This document shows positions 16,547-25,576 of a DNA stretch of 45,681 bases, piece by piece. The position numbers and the translations under genes were made by a program. The stretch covers positions 1-45,681 of the forward strand of contig CADEGN010000024.1 of assembly GCA_902826865.1 (NCBI GenBank). The letters run 5' to 3'. The notes beneath the pieces are model-generated. The model made no database searches. It saw only the letters and a list, made by a program, of their open reading frames with translations, and was not told where the DNA came from. Source of the stretch: an uncultured Myxococcales bacterium. GTDB taxonomy: Bacteria; Myxococcota_A; Polyangia; Nannocystales; Nannocystaceae. Within the stretch, counting starts at the first letter, position 1, and every line of letters starts with the position of its first letter.

Positions 16547-17728
16547 TTAGTCGGCAAGCGCCCGACGGAAAAGCGCGAACACGCTGGTGTATCCGTGCAG
16601 AAGAGTGGCCGCGCCGCTCGGGCCGATCTCGCCGCCGCAGAAACATCCCCCGAGTGGCAGCTCGCCCAGGTGCTCGCGAACCTCATCGACGTCGTGATTC
16701 GGCTGCCGATAGAGGCCAATGCCCCGGCCCACGCAGGAGAACATCAAGCCGCCCGCGGGTCGAACCCGGCGTCCTCCGTAACCGGCGAGTGTGTCAGCGA
16801 GATCCTGCGCGGAAGTCCCCGCATCACGAATGTGGAACTGCACCACCCCGTTTTTTGGCGCGAGGGAACCGATCGCGAGAGCGCCGGTATTGGCGTCGAG
16901 GCCGATGACGTTGCGCACCACGAAGTCGCCAGGTCGGTAGACCTCCTGGTTTGAACGCATGACGAGCCCGATGAAAAGCGCGCTGCGCATCAGTTGGCGA
17001 TCATGAGGCGATGCTTGCTCGAATAGCTCCTGCAACACGCGGGCGGCCGGGCGCCCGTCGAGCTCGCGGATGATGTTGGCTTCGGCGCGGGTCACAAACA
17101 AAGGGGTGCCGATCGGTCGACAACCCTGCGCCACCAGCGTATCGACCACAAGGTTGCCGCTGAGCGCGAGGCCGCAAAGACCGTTGGTGTACGTGGTCTC
17201 ACCGCAGAAGAGAGCACCCTCGCCCGGCTGTGTCGCCGCCGAGAGCACTCCCCCAACCTTCGTGCTGGCCGGGTAACTACGATCGAGTTGTACAAGCGTC
17301 TGGGTGATATCGATCGTGAACGGGTCCGAGAGCAGCACCATGGCGGGTGCGGGGTCAGCCGCGAGGTCGAGGCGCGTACGCCAACCCTCGGGATCCGCTG
17401 GCCATGGGCCCTCGTCGGGGTCGAGATGAAAGGTCGAGACCTCAACCCCCGGCAATACAGCGCCCGTGATCGACAGCGCGGGCACGCCTTCGATCTCGCG
17501 CCCACCACCGATGACGCCCCCCGCCGCACTGCCAAAAATCGCCGCGCCAGCGAACGCGTCGAAGCATGCCGGAATGATCTCGTGATAGTGCTCGCGATGA
17601 TGTGGCGAGCAGAACGCGAATACAACGTCGGGCCGCGACCCGTCGAGGCGTGCCTGAACGCCCGCGATCGCCTCGGCGATTGCGTCGACGAAACCCTCGG
17701 CATTCGAGGCATGGGAGGCCCACTGCAC
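16547..17728 (-). CDS. FIST-domain sensor protein
   Basis: A 393-residue cytoplasmic protein beginning at GTG 17728 (MQWASHASNAEGF), a typical FIST N terminus. The FIST N domain covers about residues 20-215 (VVFAFCSPHH, FGSAAGGVIGGGREIEG, VGGVLSAATQPGEGALFCGE). The FIST C domain covers about 225-375 (FVTRAEANIIRELDGRPA, FVVRNVIGLDANTGALAIG) and ends with GGCFCGGEIGP and HGYTSVFALF. FIST domains are proposed to sense small ligands such as amino acids and are often joined to kinases or chemotaxis receptors. Here the domain pair stands alone. The gene is preceded on the same strand by the propeller/amidohydrolase gene, 176 bases away, and converges with vgrG. Confidence 0.85.
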   Translation of the reverse strand: MQWASHASNAEGFVDAIAEAIAGVQARLDGSRPDVVFAFCSPHHREHYHEIIPACFDAFAGAAIFGSAAGGVIGGGREIEGVPALSITGAVLPGVEVSTFHLDPDEGPWPADPEGWRTRLDLAADPAPAMVLLSDPFTIDITQTLVQLDRSYPASTKVGGVLSAATQPGEGALFCGETTYTNGLCGLALSGNLVVDTLVAQGCRPIGTPLFVTRAEANIIRELDGRPAARVLQELFEQASPHDRQLMRSALFIGLVMRSNQEVYRPGDFVVRNVIGLDANTGALAIGSLAPKNGVVQFHIRDAGTSAQDLADTLAGYGGRRVRPAGGLMFSCVGRGIGLYRQPNHDVDEVREHLGELPLGGCFCGGEIGPSGAATLLHGYTSVFALFRRALAD

Positions 17729-17904
17729 CGCGGCGTCGAGTATGGCCGCAGGCGCCGCAGGCGGCTACCCGGTGCGCCCTTTCCCCACCGTCGAGCCGGG
17801 GTGGCACGTACGGTGGCTCGCGGCGTTCTACGGCGCGAGCCGTCACGCGGCCACAGCGATGAGCCGGTAAAAATCCGCGCGCCCGTCCACCTCAAGGCCG
17901 AAGC

Positions 17905-20900
17905 TCAGCCACCCGGCTTCTGCCAAAAGCCGGCCTTGCGCTTGCGTTTGCCCGGCGCCAGTTCGTCCATTGTTTTCGCGTCGTAGACACGGCCGTTCAG
18001 CACCGTCATCTGCACGTTCTCACTGACCCGGATGTCACGCAGTCCGTCGCCGTCGATGACAACCAAATCAGCGAGTTTCCCGACTTCGATCGAACCGATG
18101 TCGCGATCGAGCCCGAGGTACTTCGCGCCGGCGAGTGTGCCGGCGCGCAGCGCCTCATGGGGCGTCATCCCGCCTTGTACGAGCATCCACAGCTCCCAAT
18201 GCGCGGCCAGGCCCTCGCGCTGACCGTGGGCGCCGAGCTGGATGCTCACACCTGCGTCGGCCAGCGTTTTGCACAGCTTCGCGATCGCGAAGTGGTTCCA
18301 GTCGCCCGCGCCGGCAAGCAGGCGCCGCCGCCCACGGCTCTCGAAGTTTTCGGGTGGGACGAAGGCGAGCAGCCGAGGATGCTCATAGACGCGGGTATGT
18401 GCGTACCAGTAGTTCTCGCCCCATAGTCCGCCGTAGCCGACGCCGATCGTCGGCGTGTAGCCGACGCCGGTGTGCGACCACAGCTGGATCACATCGCGAT
18501 AGGCGCGAGCAACCGGCGTGGCGTGTTCGATGCCGGTGTGGCCGTCGACGATCATGTTCATGTTGTGTTGAAAGAGCGATCCTCCCTCAGGAACGACCAT
18601 CATCCCCAGCTCGCGAGCCGCCGCGACGAGCTGCTGGCGTTGATTGCGACGCGGTTGGTTGTAGCTCTTCACGCTGAAGGCACCGACCGCCTGCATGCGT
18701 CGCAGGTGGCGACGAGCGTCATCGATGCTGTCGACCTGCGCCCGATACGGGGACTTGGCGCCGTAGAGGATCGTACCCGTCGAAAAGATCCGCGGCGCCG
18801 CGATGACGCCCGCCCGTGCGAGCTCGGCCGCAGCGAAGATCTCGCCGGTGTCGTTGGACGGATCGTGGATTGTCGTCACGCCAAACGTCAATGTTGCGTC
18901 GTGCAGCCAGTTGCGCTGCGGCGTGATTTCGTCGACTCCCTGCGGTCCGTGGGCATGCACGTCGACAAGCCCGGGGATGATCGTCATCCCGGCTGTGTCG
19001 AACACCTTGGCGTCGGCGGGTACAGAGATCTCGCCGCGACGGCCGACCGCAGAAATTCGGTTGTCTTCGATGACCACTACACCGTCTTTGAACACCTCGT
19101 GGCCACGCATCGTCGCGATCTGGCCTCCCACCAACGCGATACGACCCTTGGGCTTGTCGGCATCGACGTCGAACCCGATGTCCACGCCCTGCTCGGGCGG
19201 TGGAGGCAAGACGGCATCTGTGCCGGCGAGGAAACCGAAGGCGTCAGCGAGCGGTCTATGGAACAGCTGCGGTCCAAGCGACCACCACAACTCACGACTG
19301 TCGCCCGACCAGTGGATGAACTCACCGGCATCCTTGCTGACCTCTGCGATCGGAAGCCCCTCGGCCTTGGGGCCGAGGTCGATCGCCTTTTCCCCGGTTG
19401 CCGGCATCGGCGCCACGAAGACCTCGAAACCCTCGCGAAATGCGACCCAACGGCCGTCAGGGGCAACGCGAAACTCCGTGGCGGACTCGCTGCGCAAGTG
19501 CGTCCGCAGTTGTGCGCGCGTCAGCGCAATCGATCGCAAGACGGTCTTGGCACCGTCTTTGTCGGCCTCGCTATCCATAAAGAAAACGCGATCGCTCGCG
19601 CGGCCGAAGTGCGGGTTACGGCCCGCGCGCGACACGAGGCGCGGGACGCCTCCCGCGAGCGCAACGGCGTAGATCCCCGGATCGTGGGAGTAGCGTTTCG
19701 AGACCAGGGTGCTTCCTGTCGTGCGGCGAAATACGACCTGCTTGCCATCGGGGGAGAAGGCAGGGTCGCGGTAGTGACCAGGTTCGGCCGTGATTGCACG
19801 ACCACGGCCGCCACTGCGTCCAACCACCTTCACTCGCCCAAGTGTGTCGTCGTTCCAGCTCACGTACACGATCTGTCGTCCGTCCCGCGAAAACGACGGT
19901 TGGAATTCGAAGTCCGGATCCGATGTGAGCCGCCGTGGTTTGCCGCCCGGGAGATCGCGAATCCAGAGGTGGCCAAGTGCCTGAAACACCACTGCACGGC
20001 CATTGGGGGCGACGGTGGCGTTGCGGATCATCTTGGTGTGGAACCGGGCCGGGTGTACCTCGACCGGGCTGCGTAGCGCCGCCGTCACCGTCCGTTGGTG
20101 CTGCACGCGGAACGGGATCTCTCGAGTCTTCGCGCTGGCGACGTCGACGCGGTGGAGTTTGCCGCCCGCCCAGTACACGATCTCGGCGCCATCTGGGGTC
20201 CACGCCATCGTCGGGTACACGCCGTGGATGGCCCAGGTCTCCTGCATGTCGCGGTCGAGGTCGTAGGCGATCGGTCGCTCGGCGCCGCTCTTGAGATCGT
20301 GCACGACCAGGGCCGAACCGAGGCCGATGCGACGGACAAACGCCAGCCGCTTACCGTCTGGCGACGGCGTGGGCCGAGCGGCCCCGCCCGCGCCGGATAT
20401 GAAGACGTCGGCGCGACCCTCCTCGAGGTCGAGTCGCTTGATCGCGTAGACTCCCTCATGCGGGTTCTTGTTGTACTCGAACGTATCGCCGGGTGTCGTG
20501 TCCTGGGAGAAATAGACGAAGCGACCGTCTGGCGAGAACACGGGCTCACCGACGTCCTTTTGATCGTTCGGCTTCTCGGTGAGTTGCACGCCCTTGCCAC
20601 CTGCTGCGTGGAAGAGCCACAGCTCACCGGATCCTAGGCTGCGTTCGGCGGTGAAGTGCTTGCGCGCAACGATGTAACTCCCGTCCGGACTCCACGCGGG
20701 TGAGTTGAGCAAACGGAAGTCCTCGGTCGTAACCTGGTGGAGATCTTCACCGCCGACCGACATCACCCAAATGTTGTCGGCTCCGTCGCGATCGCTGGTG
20801 AACGCGATGCGCTTTCCGTCGGGGGAAAATCGCGGCTGCATGTCCCAGGCCACGGTATTCGTCAGCGGTCGCGCGGTACCGCCGGTGATGGGGACCACAT

Positions 20901-21243
20901 AGATGTCGCCGAGCAAGTCGAACGCGATGGTGTTGCCGTCAGGGCTCACGTCGAGGCTCATCCACGTGCCCTCGTCGGTATCGATCTTCACTGTCTGCTT
21001 TGGCCCGGGCGCGGCCTCCACGTCCCATTTGGGCGGTTTCTCGGCGTCTTTCTCCTTCTCGAGGGCGGCGTGCATCGTTGGCGCCTTCGCGGGCGGAAAT
21101 CGGAGTGAAAGGCCGGCATTGTCGGCCGTGCTCAGGGAGTCGCCCTCGAGTTTCGCTGCGCTCGTGCGTGTGCCGGGCCGGCACGCCGAAAGGGCGATCG
21201 CGAGGCAGGCGAGCCAAGAAGCTTGGTGGCGCGGGGTCGTCAC
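17905..21243 (-). CDS. Lipoprotein: WD40-like/PD40 beta-propellers fused to amidohydrolase
   Basis: A 1112-residue exported protein from GTG 21243 with a lipobox (LAIALSAC, Cys near residue 21). Residues about 85-690 hold many TolB/PD40-type blades (FSPDGKRIAFTSDRDGADNI, WSPDGSYIV, FSRDGRQIVYVSW), probably two propellers. Residues about 700-1100 are an amidohydrolase: a short N-terminal beta region (VALVGGQIATMRGHEVFKDG), metal-binding His-x-His in GLVDVHAHG near 761, then GVTTIHDPS, DGHTGIEHA, QLGAHGQREG, and the terminal GSIEVGKLADLVVIDGDG. Proteins of this fusion are common in bacteria as putative exported imidazolonepropionase- or prolidase-like hydrolases acting on cyclic amides or peptides; the substrate is unknown. 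The start lies 97 bases from the divergent frameshifted lipoprotein gene. Confidence 0.88.
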   Translation of the reverse strand: MTTPRHQASWLACLAIALSACRPGTRTSAAKLEGDSLSTADNAGLSLRFPPAKAPTMHAALEKEKDAEKPPKWDVEAAPGPKQTVKIDTDEGTWMSLDVSPDGNTIAFDLLGDIYVVPITGGTARPLTNTVAWDMQPRFSPDGKRIAFTSDRDGADNIWVMSVGGEDLHQVTTEDFRLLNSPAWSPDGSYIVARKHFTAERSLGSGELWLFHAAGGKGVQLTEKPNDQKDVGEPVFSPDGRFVYFSQDTTPGDTFEYNKNPHEGVYAIKRLDLEEGRADVFISGAGGAARPTPSPDGKRLAFVRRIGLGSALVVHDLKSGAERPIAYDLDRDMQETWAIHGVYPTMAWTPDGAEIVYWAGGKLHRVDVASAKTREIPFRVQHQRTVTAALRSPVEVHPARFHTKMIRNATVAPNGRAVVFQALGHLWIRDLPGGKPRRLTSDPDFEFQPSFSRDGRQIVYVSWNDDTLGRVKVVGRSGGRGRAITAEPGHYRDPAFSPDGKQVVFRRTTGSTLVSKRYSHDPGIYAVALAGGVPRLVSRAGRNPHFGRASDRVFFMDSEADKDGAKTVLRSIALTRAQLRTHLRSESATEFRVAPDGRWVAFREGFEVFVAPMPATGEKAIDLGPKAEGLPIAEVSKDAGEFIHWSGDSRELWWSLGPQLFHRPLADAFGFLAGTDAVLPPPPEQGVDIGFDVDADKPKGRIALVGGQIATMRGHEVFKDGVVVIEDNRISAVGRRGEISVPADAKVFDTAGMTIIPGLVDVHAHGPQGVDEITPQRNWLHDATLTFGVTTIHDPSNDTGEIFAAAELARAGVIAAPRIFSTGTILYGAKSPYRAQVDSIDDARRHLRRMQAVGAFSVKSYNQPRRNQRQQLVAAARELGMMVVPEGGSLFQHNMNMIVDGHTGIEHATPVARAYRDVIQLWSHTGVGYTPTIGVGYGGLWGENYWYAHTRVYEHPRLLAFVPPENFESRGRRRLLAGAGDWNHFAIAKLCKTLADAGVSIQLGAHGQREGLAAHWELWMLVQGGMTPHEALRAGTLAGAKYLGLDRDIGSIEVGKLADLVVIDGDGLRDIRVSENVQMTVLNGRVYDAKTMDELAPGKRKRKAGFWQKPGG

Positions 21244-21339
21244 GGCACTTCTTTACCATGGGTGACCCACGTCATGAACCGGCGGGTTGGGAGCCAACCT
21301 TCTATGCACACGGCCCCGGCCCGTGTCACGATTCGCGAA

Positions 21340-21947
21340 ATGGGTCCCTCCGAGCGAAGTGCTTCCATCACCTTTCTGCTTTCCCTCGGCAGCATCCCCG
21401 TTGGCTGCACCTCGTCGACGACGACGGGGGCACCAATGCAACCACGTCGGGTGCCGACGATACGGCTGGTGGCGATGGCACCGGGACTTCCGCCGGTGGC
21501 ATGACGAGCGTCGACATGACGGGCCCGTCGACCATGACGAGTCCGGCGGACAGCGGGTCCGCTGGCGATACCGGTCCGGTGGACGGCACCAGCGGGGTGC
21601 TGCCAGCCGAGTGCGATGGCATCGCCGTTCCGCCGGAGTGCGCCGCGTTCGCGGCCAAGATCACCGAATGCGACCCGAGCTACGCGGGCCAGGAGGATCA
21701 GCTCGCACTGCAGTGCGCCTGCGCCGTCACTTACTATGCTGGCGCGTACGGCCCTACCTGCAATGTGGCGTACAGCGAGCTCTACGCTTGCTTGGGTGCG
21801 CTACCGTGTCCCGAGTTCATGTCGGACTCCGCCTGCCTGTCCGAGCTCGAGGCGCTCGATGCCGAGTGCGTCAATGGCGGCTCCGAAGGCTCGGGCGGGA
21901 TGGGCGGCACGGGCGGCACGGGCGGCACGGGCGGGACCGGCGGTTGA
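21340..21947 (+). pseudogene. Small Cys-rich lipoprotein gene, frameshifted just after the lipobox
   Basis: ATG 21340 opens a signal peptide (MGPSERSASITFLLSLG) with the lipobox PVGC, followed by SSTTTG. The Ser/Thr/Gly spacer and the mature domain continue in the -1 frame. The shift falls at the GGGGG run 21426-21430; one extra G would give a continuous 202-codon gene reading TSSTTTGGTNATTSGADD. The mature part has ten Cys (ECDGIAVPPEC, ITECDPSY, ALQCACAVTYY, YACLGALPCPEF) and ends in a Gly-Gly-Thr tail (21903-21944). The -1 frame alone has no signal peptide, so the gene is either truly mutated, phase-variable, or affected by a sequencing error. It ends 16 bases from the convergent cysNC. 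The function of the Cys-rich domain is unknown. Confidence 0.75.
21903..21944 (+). repeat. GGCGGCACG 9-base repeat
   Basis: Three perfect copies of GGCGGCACG, one variant (GGCGGGACC) and a partial copy encode the Gly-Gly-Thr tail of the lipoprotein just before its stop. Repeats of this type are prone to slippage. Confidence 0.8.
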
Positions 21948-21963
21948 TTCACGGCGCTGGTGC

Positions 21964-23856
21964 TCAGCGGGCGGGGAGCACCTCGCGATCGCTGAGATGC
22001 TCGAGCAGCTTCGCCACTGCCCCCGCGACGTCCACCGTCGCCGTGTCGAGCACCACCTCCGGCTTCTCGGGAAGTTCGTAGGGCGCGGTGACACCCGTGA
22101 AGTGCGGAATTTCGCCGCGCCGCGCCCGCGCGTACAGCCCCTCGGTGTCGCGGCTCTCGCACACGTCTGCCGGTGCCCGAACGTGGATCTCATGGAACCG
22201 TTCGTGGCCGACGATGCCGCGCGCCTCGGCTCGGTCGCGTGCAAAGGGAGACACGAGGGCAACGATGGCAATGACGCCGGCGTCGTTGAGCTGACGGGCG
22301 ACGTGAGCAGCGCGGCGGACGTGCTCGGAGCGCTGAAGCGCGCCAAAGCCTAGGTCCTCGCTGATCCCCAGCCGCAAGTTGCTGCCGTCGACGACCGCAA
22401 CCATGCACCCGCGATCGAACAGCGTCCGTTCGAGCGCGTAGGCGAGCGTCGACTTGCCGGCCAGTGGCAGACCCGTGAGCCAAACCGTGGCTGCACGATG
22501 GCCTGCTCTCGTCGCGCGCTCCTCCGCGGTCACATCGCTGCTGCGGGCGCGTAGCGATCCCCGAGTCGCCCGGGCATCGGCGTCGTCGTCCTGCGCCCCA
22601 CGCTCGATGATCATGCCTGCGCCCACGGTGGCGTTGTCGTCGGGATCGATGACGATGAACGCCCCGGTTGCCCGGTTTCGTGCGTACGCATCGAACACGA
22701 TCTTTCGGGCTAGTCGGACATGGACCCGGCCGATCTCGTTGAGCTCCAGCTGATCGGCCGGTCGACGGCTAATCGTGTCGACGTCGAACTTGTAGTTGAT
22801 TCGCGAAATCTCCGCGCGAGTTTCGGCGGTGCCATGCTTGATGAAATACGGCCGCTCGCTCACGAGCGGGCGCTCGTGCATCCAGACGATGATCGCATCG
22901 AAATCGGCGGCGACGGTCGGCAAGTTGTCGGCGCGCACGAGGACATCTCCGCGACTCACGTCGACTTCGTCGGCAAGCTCGACGGTCACGGACCGGGGGG
23001 TGGCCGCCTCCTCGAACTCGCCGGAAAAACCAAGTATCCGCGCAACCGTCGACCGGCGTCCACTGGGCAGGCACACCACCGCGTCGCCTTTGCGCAGTAG
23101 CCCGGACGCCACCTGTCCGCAGTATCCGCGAAACTCCGCGGTTTGGCGCAGGACGTACTGCACCGGCAGTCGCAAATCGATGAAGTTACGAGTCGAACCG
23201 ATATTGACCTGCTCGAGGTGTTCGAGCAATGGAGCGCCGCGGTGCCAGGGCATCGAGCGCGACACGTCGACGATGTTGTCCCCTTGACGCGCAGAGATCG
23301 GAATGAAGTGTATGTCTTTGACCTCGAGCCGTCGTGCAAAATCCAGGTAGTCGCGGCGGATCTGCTCGAACACCGACTGCGAAAACCCGACGAGATCCAT
23401 CTTGTTGACGGCGACGACGATGTGGCTGATGCCGAGCAACGACGTAATGAATGAGTGGCGGCGCGTCTGCGGCAAGACGCCTTTTCTCGCGTCGATGAGA
23501 ATGATCGCGAGATCCGCCGTCGACGCTCCAGTGGCCATGTTGCGGGTGTACTGCTCGTGGCCCGGGCAGTCCGCAATGATGAACTTCCGCCGCGGCGTGG
23601 AGAAGTAGCGATAGGCCACGTCGATCGTGATGCCCTGCTCACGTTCGGCGATCAAGCCATCCGTCAGCAGCGCATAGTCGATCTCGCCCCCCGCGGATCC
23701 GACTCGCTTCGAGTCCCGCTCGAGAGCCCTCAAGTGATCGTCGTACACGAGCTTGCTGTCGTACAAGAGCCGGCCAATGAGCGTCGATTTTCCGTCGTCG
23801 ACACTGCCGGCGGTGAGGAGACGCAATAGATCCTTGTTGTCGCGTTCGAACGACAT
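21964..23856 (-). CDS. cysNC: Bifunctional sulfate adenylyltransferase subunit 1 / APS kinase
   Basis: A 630-residue fusion of CysN (residues 1 to about 435) and CysC (about 455-630). CysN is the GTPase that drives ATP sulfurylase: the P loop GSVDDGKST near residue 17, DCPGHEQY, NKMD, and two C-terminal beta-barrel domains. CysC phosphorylates APS to PAPS: the P loop GLPLAGKST, DGSNLRLGISEDLGF and VSPFARDRAEAR. The DGSN in place of the usual DGDN, with RLG for RHG, fits the variant type seen in NodQ/CysNC fusions. The start at ATG 23856 follows the cysD stop by one base; the longer open frame to 24021 overlaps cysD and is rejected. The product acts with CysD in assimilatory sulfate activation or in supplying PAPS to sulfotransferases. 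Confidence 0.95.
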   Translation of the reverse strand: MSFERDNKDLLRLLTAGSVDDGKSTLIGRLLYDSKLVYDDHLRALERDSKRVGSAGGEIDYALLTDGLIAEREQGITIDVAYRYFSTPRRKFIIADCPGHEQYTRNMATGASTADLAIILIDARKGVLPQTRRHSFITSLLGISHIVVAVNKMDLVGFSQSVFEQIRRDYLDFARRLEVKDIHFIPISARQGDNIVDVSRSMPWHRGAPLLEHLEQVNIGSTRNFIDLRLPVQYVLRQTAEFRGYCGQVASGLLRKGDAVVCLPSGRRSTVARILGFSGEFEEAATPRSVTVELADEVDVSRGDVLVRADNLPTVAADFDAIIVWMHERPLVSERPYFIKHGTAETRAEISRINYKFDVDTISRRPADQLELNEIGRVHVRLARKIVFDAYARNRATGAFIVIDPDDNATVGAGMIIERGAQDDDADARATRGSLRARSSDVTAEERATRAGHRAATVWLTGLPLAGKSTLAYALERTLFDRGCMVAVVDGSNLRLGISEDLGFGALQRSEHVRRAAHVARQLNDAGVIAIVALVSPFARDRAEARGIVGHERFHEIHVRAPADVCESRDTEGLYARARRGEIPHFTGVTAPYELPEKPEVVLDTATVDVAGAVAKLLEHLSDREVLPAR

Positions 23857-23857
23857 A

Positions 23858-24793
23858 TCAGAAGTAGCCCTCGCGCTTCTTCTTCTCCATCGATCCGTCT
23901 TGGTCGTGATCGATGACGCGAGTGATGCGCTCAGAAGTTCGCGTGGCTGCGATCTCGGTGATGATGTCCGCGACAGTGGTCGCGCTGGAGCGAACAGCAC
24001 CTGTGCATGGGACGCAGCCAAGCGTGCGGAAGCGGCACATCACGCGCTCAAGCCGCTCATCCGCGCGTAGGCGTAGCGCAGCGGGACCGCGGCTCGTAGC
24101 CGGGTCGACTGGGATAAGCAGTCCATCTCGGACCAGGACTTCGCGTTCGCGGGCGAAGTACATGGGAACGATGGGGATCTGTTCGCTTTCGATGTACGCC
24201 CAAACGTCGAGCTCGGTCCAGTTCGACAGTGGAAAGACGCGGATGCTCTCGCCGGGGTTATGGCGAGCGTTGTATAGATTCCACAGCTCGGGTCGTTGCG
24301 ATTTTGGGTCCCATTGGCCGTCGTGATCGCGAAATGAGTACACGCGCTCCTTTGCCCGTGACTTCTCCTCATCTCGGCGCGCGCCGCCAAACGCGGCGTC
24401 GTAGCCCCCTCGGGCGAGGGCCTGGAGTAGCGCTTGCGTCTTGAGCAACCCGCAGCAGCGGCTCGTGCCGAGATCGAACGGGTTCGTGCCGGCAGCGATC
24501 GCCTCCTCGTTGCGGTGAACTTCTAGGTCGACCCCGAGCTCCGCGCACAGACGATCGCGGAAAGCGTACATCTCGGCGAACTTGAACCCGGTGTCGACGT
24601 GCAAGAATCGAAACGGGATCCGCCCCGGAGCGAAGGCTTTTTGGGCCAGGCGGACCATCACCGACGAGTCCTTACCGACCGAGTACAACATGACCGGGTT
24701 GGCGAACTCGGCGACCACCTCGCGGATGATGTGCAGGCTCTCGGCCTCGAGCTGATCGAGGTGGGTAAGACGGTGGCGCGGCGCGGTCACCAT
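23858..24793 (-). CDS. cysD: Sulfate adenylyltransferase subunit 2
   Basis: A 311-residue PP-loop protein, the usual length for CysD. The nucleotide-binding motif is [10 protein letters not shown] near residue 38, followed by [29 protein letters not shown] and [16 protein letters not shown], and the C-terminal [11 protein letters not shown]. It forms APS and pyrophosphate from sulfate and ATP with CysN. It is the first gene of the cysD-cysNC operon, with a one-base gap. No cysH, cysI or sulfate transporter lies within the window. Upstream, 119 bases away on the same strand, is a degenerate receiver gene, which may or may not belong to the operon. Confidence 0.96.
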   Translation of the reverse strand: MVTAPRHRLTHLDQLEAESLHIIREVVAEFANPVMLYSVGKDSSVMVRLAQKAFAPGRIPFRFLHVDTGFKFAEMYAFRDRLCAELGVDLEVHRNEEAIAAGTNPFDLGTSRCCGLLKTQALLQALARGGYDAAFGGARRDEEKSRAKERVYSFRDHDGQWDPKSQRPELWNLYNARHNPGESIRVFPLSNWTELDVWAYIESEQIPIVPMYFAREREVLVRDGLLIPVDPATSRGPAALRLRADERLERVMCRFRTLGCVPCTGAVRSSATTVADIITEIAATRTSERITRVIDHDQDGSMEKKKREGYF

Positions 24794-24912
24794 GACAACC
24801 GATCGTACCCCGTCGGACGGTCCGATCGTTACAAGGCCGTGCGGGTCACTGTTACGGGTCGCCGCGCGCCCCGAGCCCGACGGTGCACGAGCTTCGCGAC
24901 GGCGCGCAGGTG

Positions 24913-25452
24913 TCAGCTATCGTCCGGGACCTCCGGAACCACGCGGCGCACGGCGATGCCGGGCCGCCGCCGAACCTGACGCGCGTGTGTGAAGCCAAGC
25001 GCGCGCAGCAATCGCGCGTCTGCTCGACCGTGAGCGAATGCGTGATGGAGGACGGCTCGACATACGGCGTCGATGAGAACCGCCATCGGGTACGGCTGGC
25101 GCAGGACGGCGTGCAGCCACGGCGCGAACGCACCCAGCCTGTGCTGGATGGCGTCGGAGCTCACGCTCGCCAGCACCGGAGGTCGCTGTTGATCCTGCTG
25201 CAGTCGCGCGCAGGTGGCTTCGAGGAGCGCGAGCACAGTGCCTGCGTCATCGACCTCGGCGAGCACGAGCTGCGGCGGATACGCGCTGATCTCACGCAGA
25301 GCTTCGTCCGGTGTGCACGCGCTAGCCACTTCGAAGCCGCGGGGCGTGAGCTGTTGGCCCAACTCCGCGTTGACCGCGTCCGCGAGGACCAGGATCCGCA
25401 ACCGTGGTGGGCGGCGCATCAGGGCCGTTCGTGGCGTCCAAGTCGACGACAT
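24913..25452 (-). CDS. Degenerate receiver-domain protein
   Basis: A 179-residue cytoplasmic protein whose residues 17-130 follow the alternating pattern of a response-regulator receiver: [53 protein letters not shown], then [14 protein letters not shown]. The position of the phospho-acceptor is occupied by Glu in [10 protein letters not shown], the N-terminal acidic pair is reduced to one Asp, and the conserved Lys in KP is replaced by RQP. It is therefore probably a phosphorylation-independent pseudo-receiver. A basic C-terminal tail (residues 140-179) has no known domain. The gene lies between a TrmB-like regulator and cysD on the same strand. Upstream are two adjacent palindromes and a TTGACA box, suggesting it has its own regulated promoter. 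Confidence 0.65.
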   Translation of the reverse strand: MSSTWTPRTALMRRPPRLRILVLADAVNAELGQQLTPRGFEVASACTPDEALREISAYPPQLVLAEVDDAGTVLALLEATCARLQQDQQRPPVLASVSSDAIQHRLGAFAPWLHAVLRQPYPMAVLIDAVCRAVLHHAFAHGRADARLLRALGFTHARQVRRRPGIAVRRVVPEVPDDS

Positions 25453-25471
25453 TCAGACAGAATTATCTCGT

Positions 25472-25500
25472 ACTCTGCAGAATAGCGGCCAGCATGTCAA
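25472..25500 (-). promoter_or_regulatory. Possible promoter of the degenerate receiver gene
   Basis: On the minus strand TTGACA (25500-25495) is followed after 17 bases by CAGAGT (25477-25472). The -35 box is perfect; the -10 box keeps only A2 and T6. A better -10-like GATAAT (25467-25462) lies only 9 bases before the ATG. The stretch is markedly A/T-rich for this genome. Confidence 0.35.
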
Positions 25501-25527
25501 CGTTAACGTGACTCACAAGTGAGTCAC
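25498..25527. promoter_or_regulatory. Adjacent palindromes, possible operator
   Basis: GTGACTCA-CAAG-TGAGTCAC (25508-25527) is a perfect inverted repeat with 8-base arms and a 4-base spacer. Immediately left of it ACGTTAACGT (25500-25509) is a perfect 10-base palindrome that overlaps the TTGACA box by one base. The location upstream of the putative -35 box, and the A/T content, fit a binding site for a dimeric regulator better than a terminator. A terminator for the TrmB-like gene (stop at 25577) is the alternative. Confidence 0.5.
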
Positions 25528-25576
25528 TACAAGGCTGGCCACACGCGGTACCCACGCCGGGCGGTCGCCGCGAAGC

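Noticed and set aside
18472..20076. Long plus-strand open frame inside the amidohydrolase gene
   Set aside because: It lies wholly antisense to a gene with clear domains, and its translation is Arg/Val/Asp-rich without motifs, as expected of a high-GC shadow frame.
21420..21432. Programmed -1 frameshift site
   Set aside because: The run is only five Gs without a proper slippery heptamer or a clear downstream pseudoknot. Mutation, phase variation or sequencing error explains it more simply.
21964..23856. APS kinase domain as inactive because of DGSN instead of DGDN
   Set aside because: The P loop and the SPFARDR segment are intact, and the RLGISEDLGF variant is typical of NodQ/CysNC-type fusions, so loss of function is not supported.
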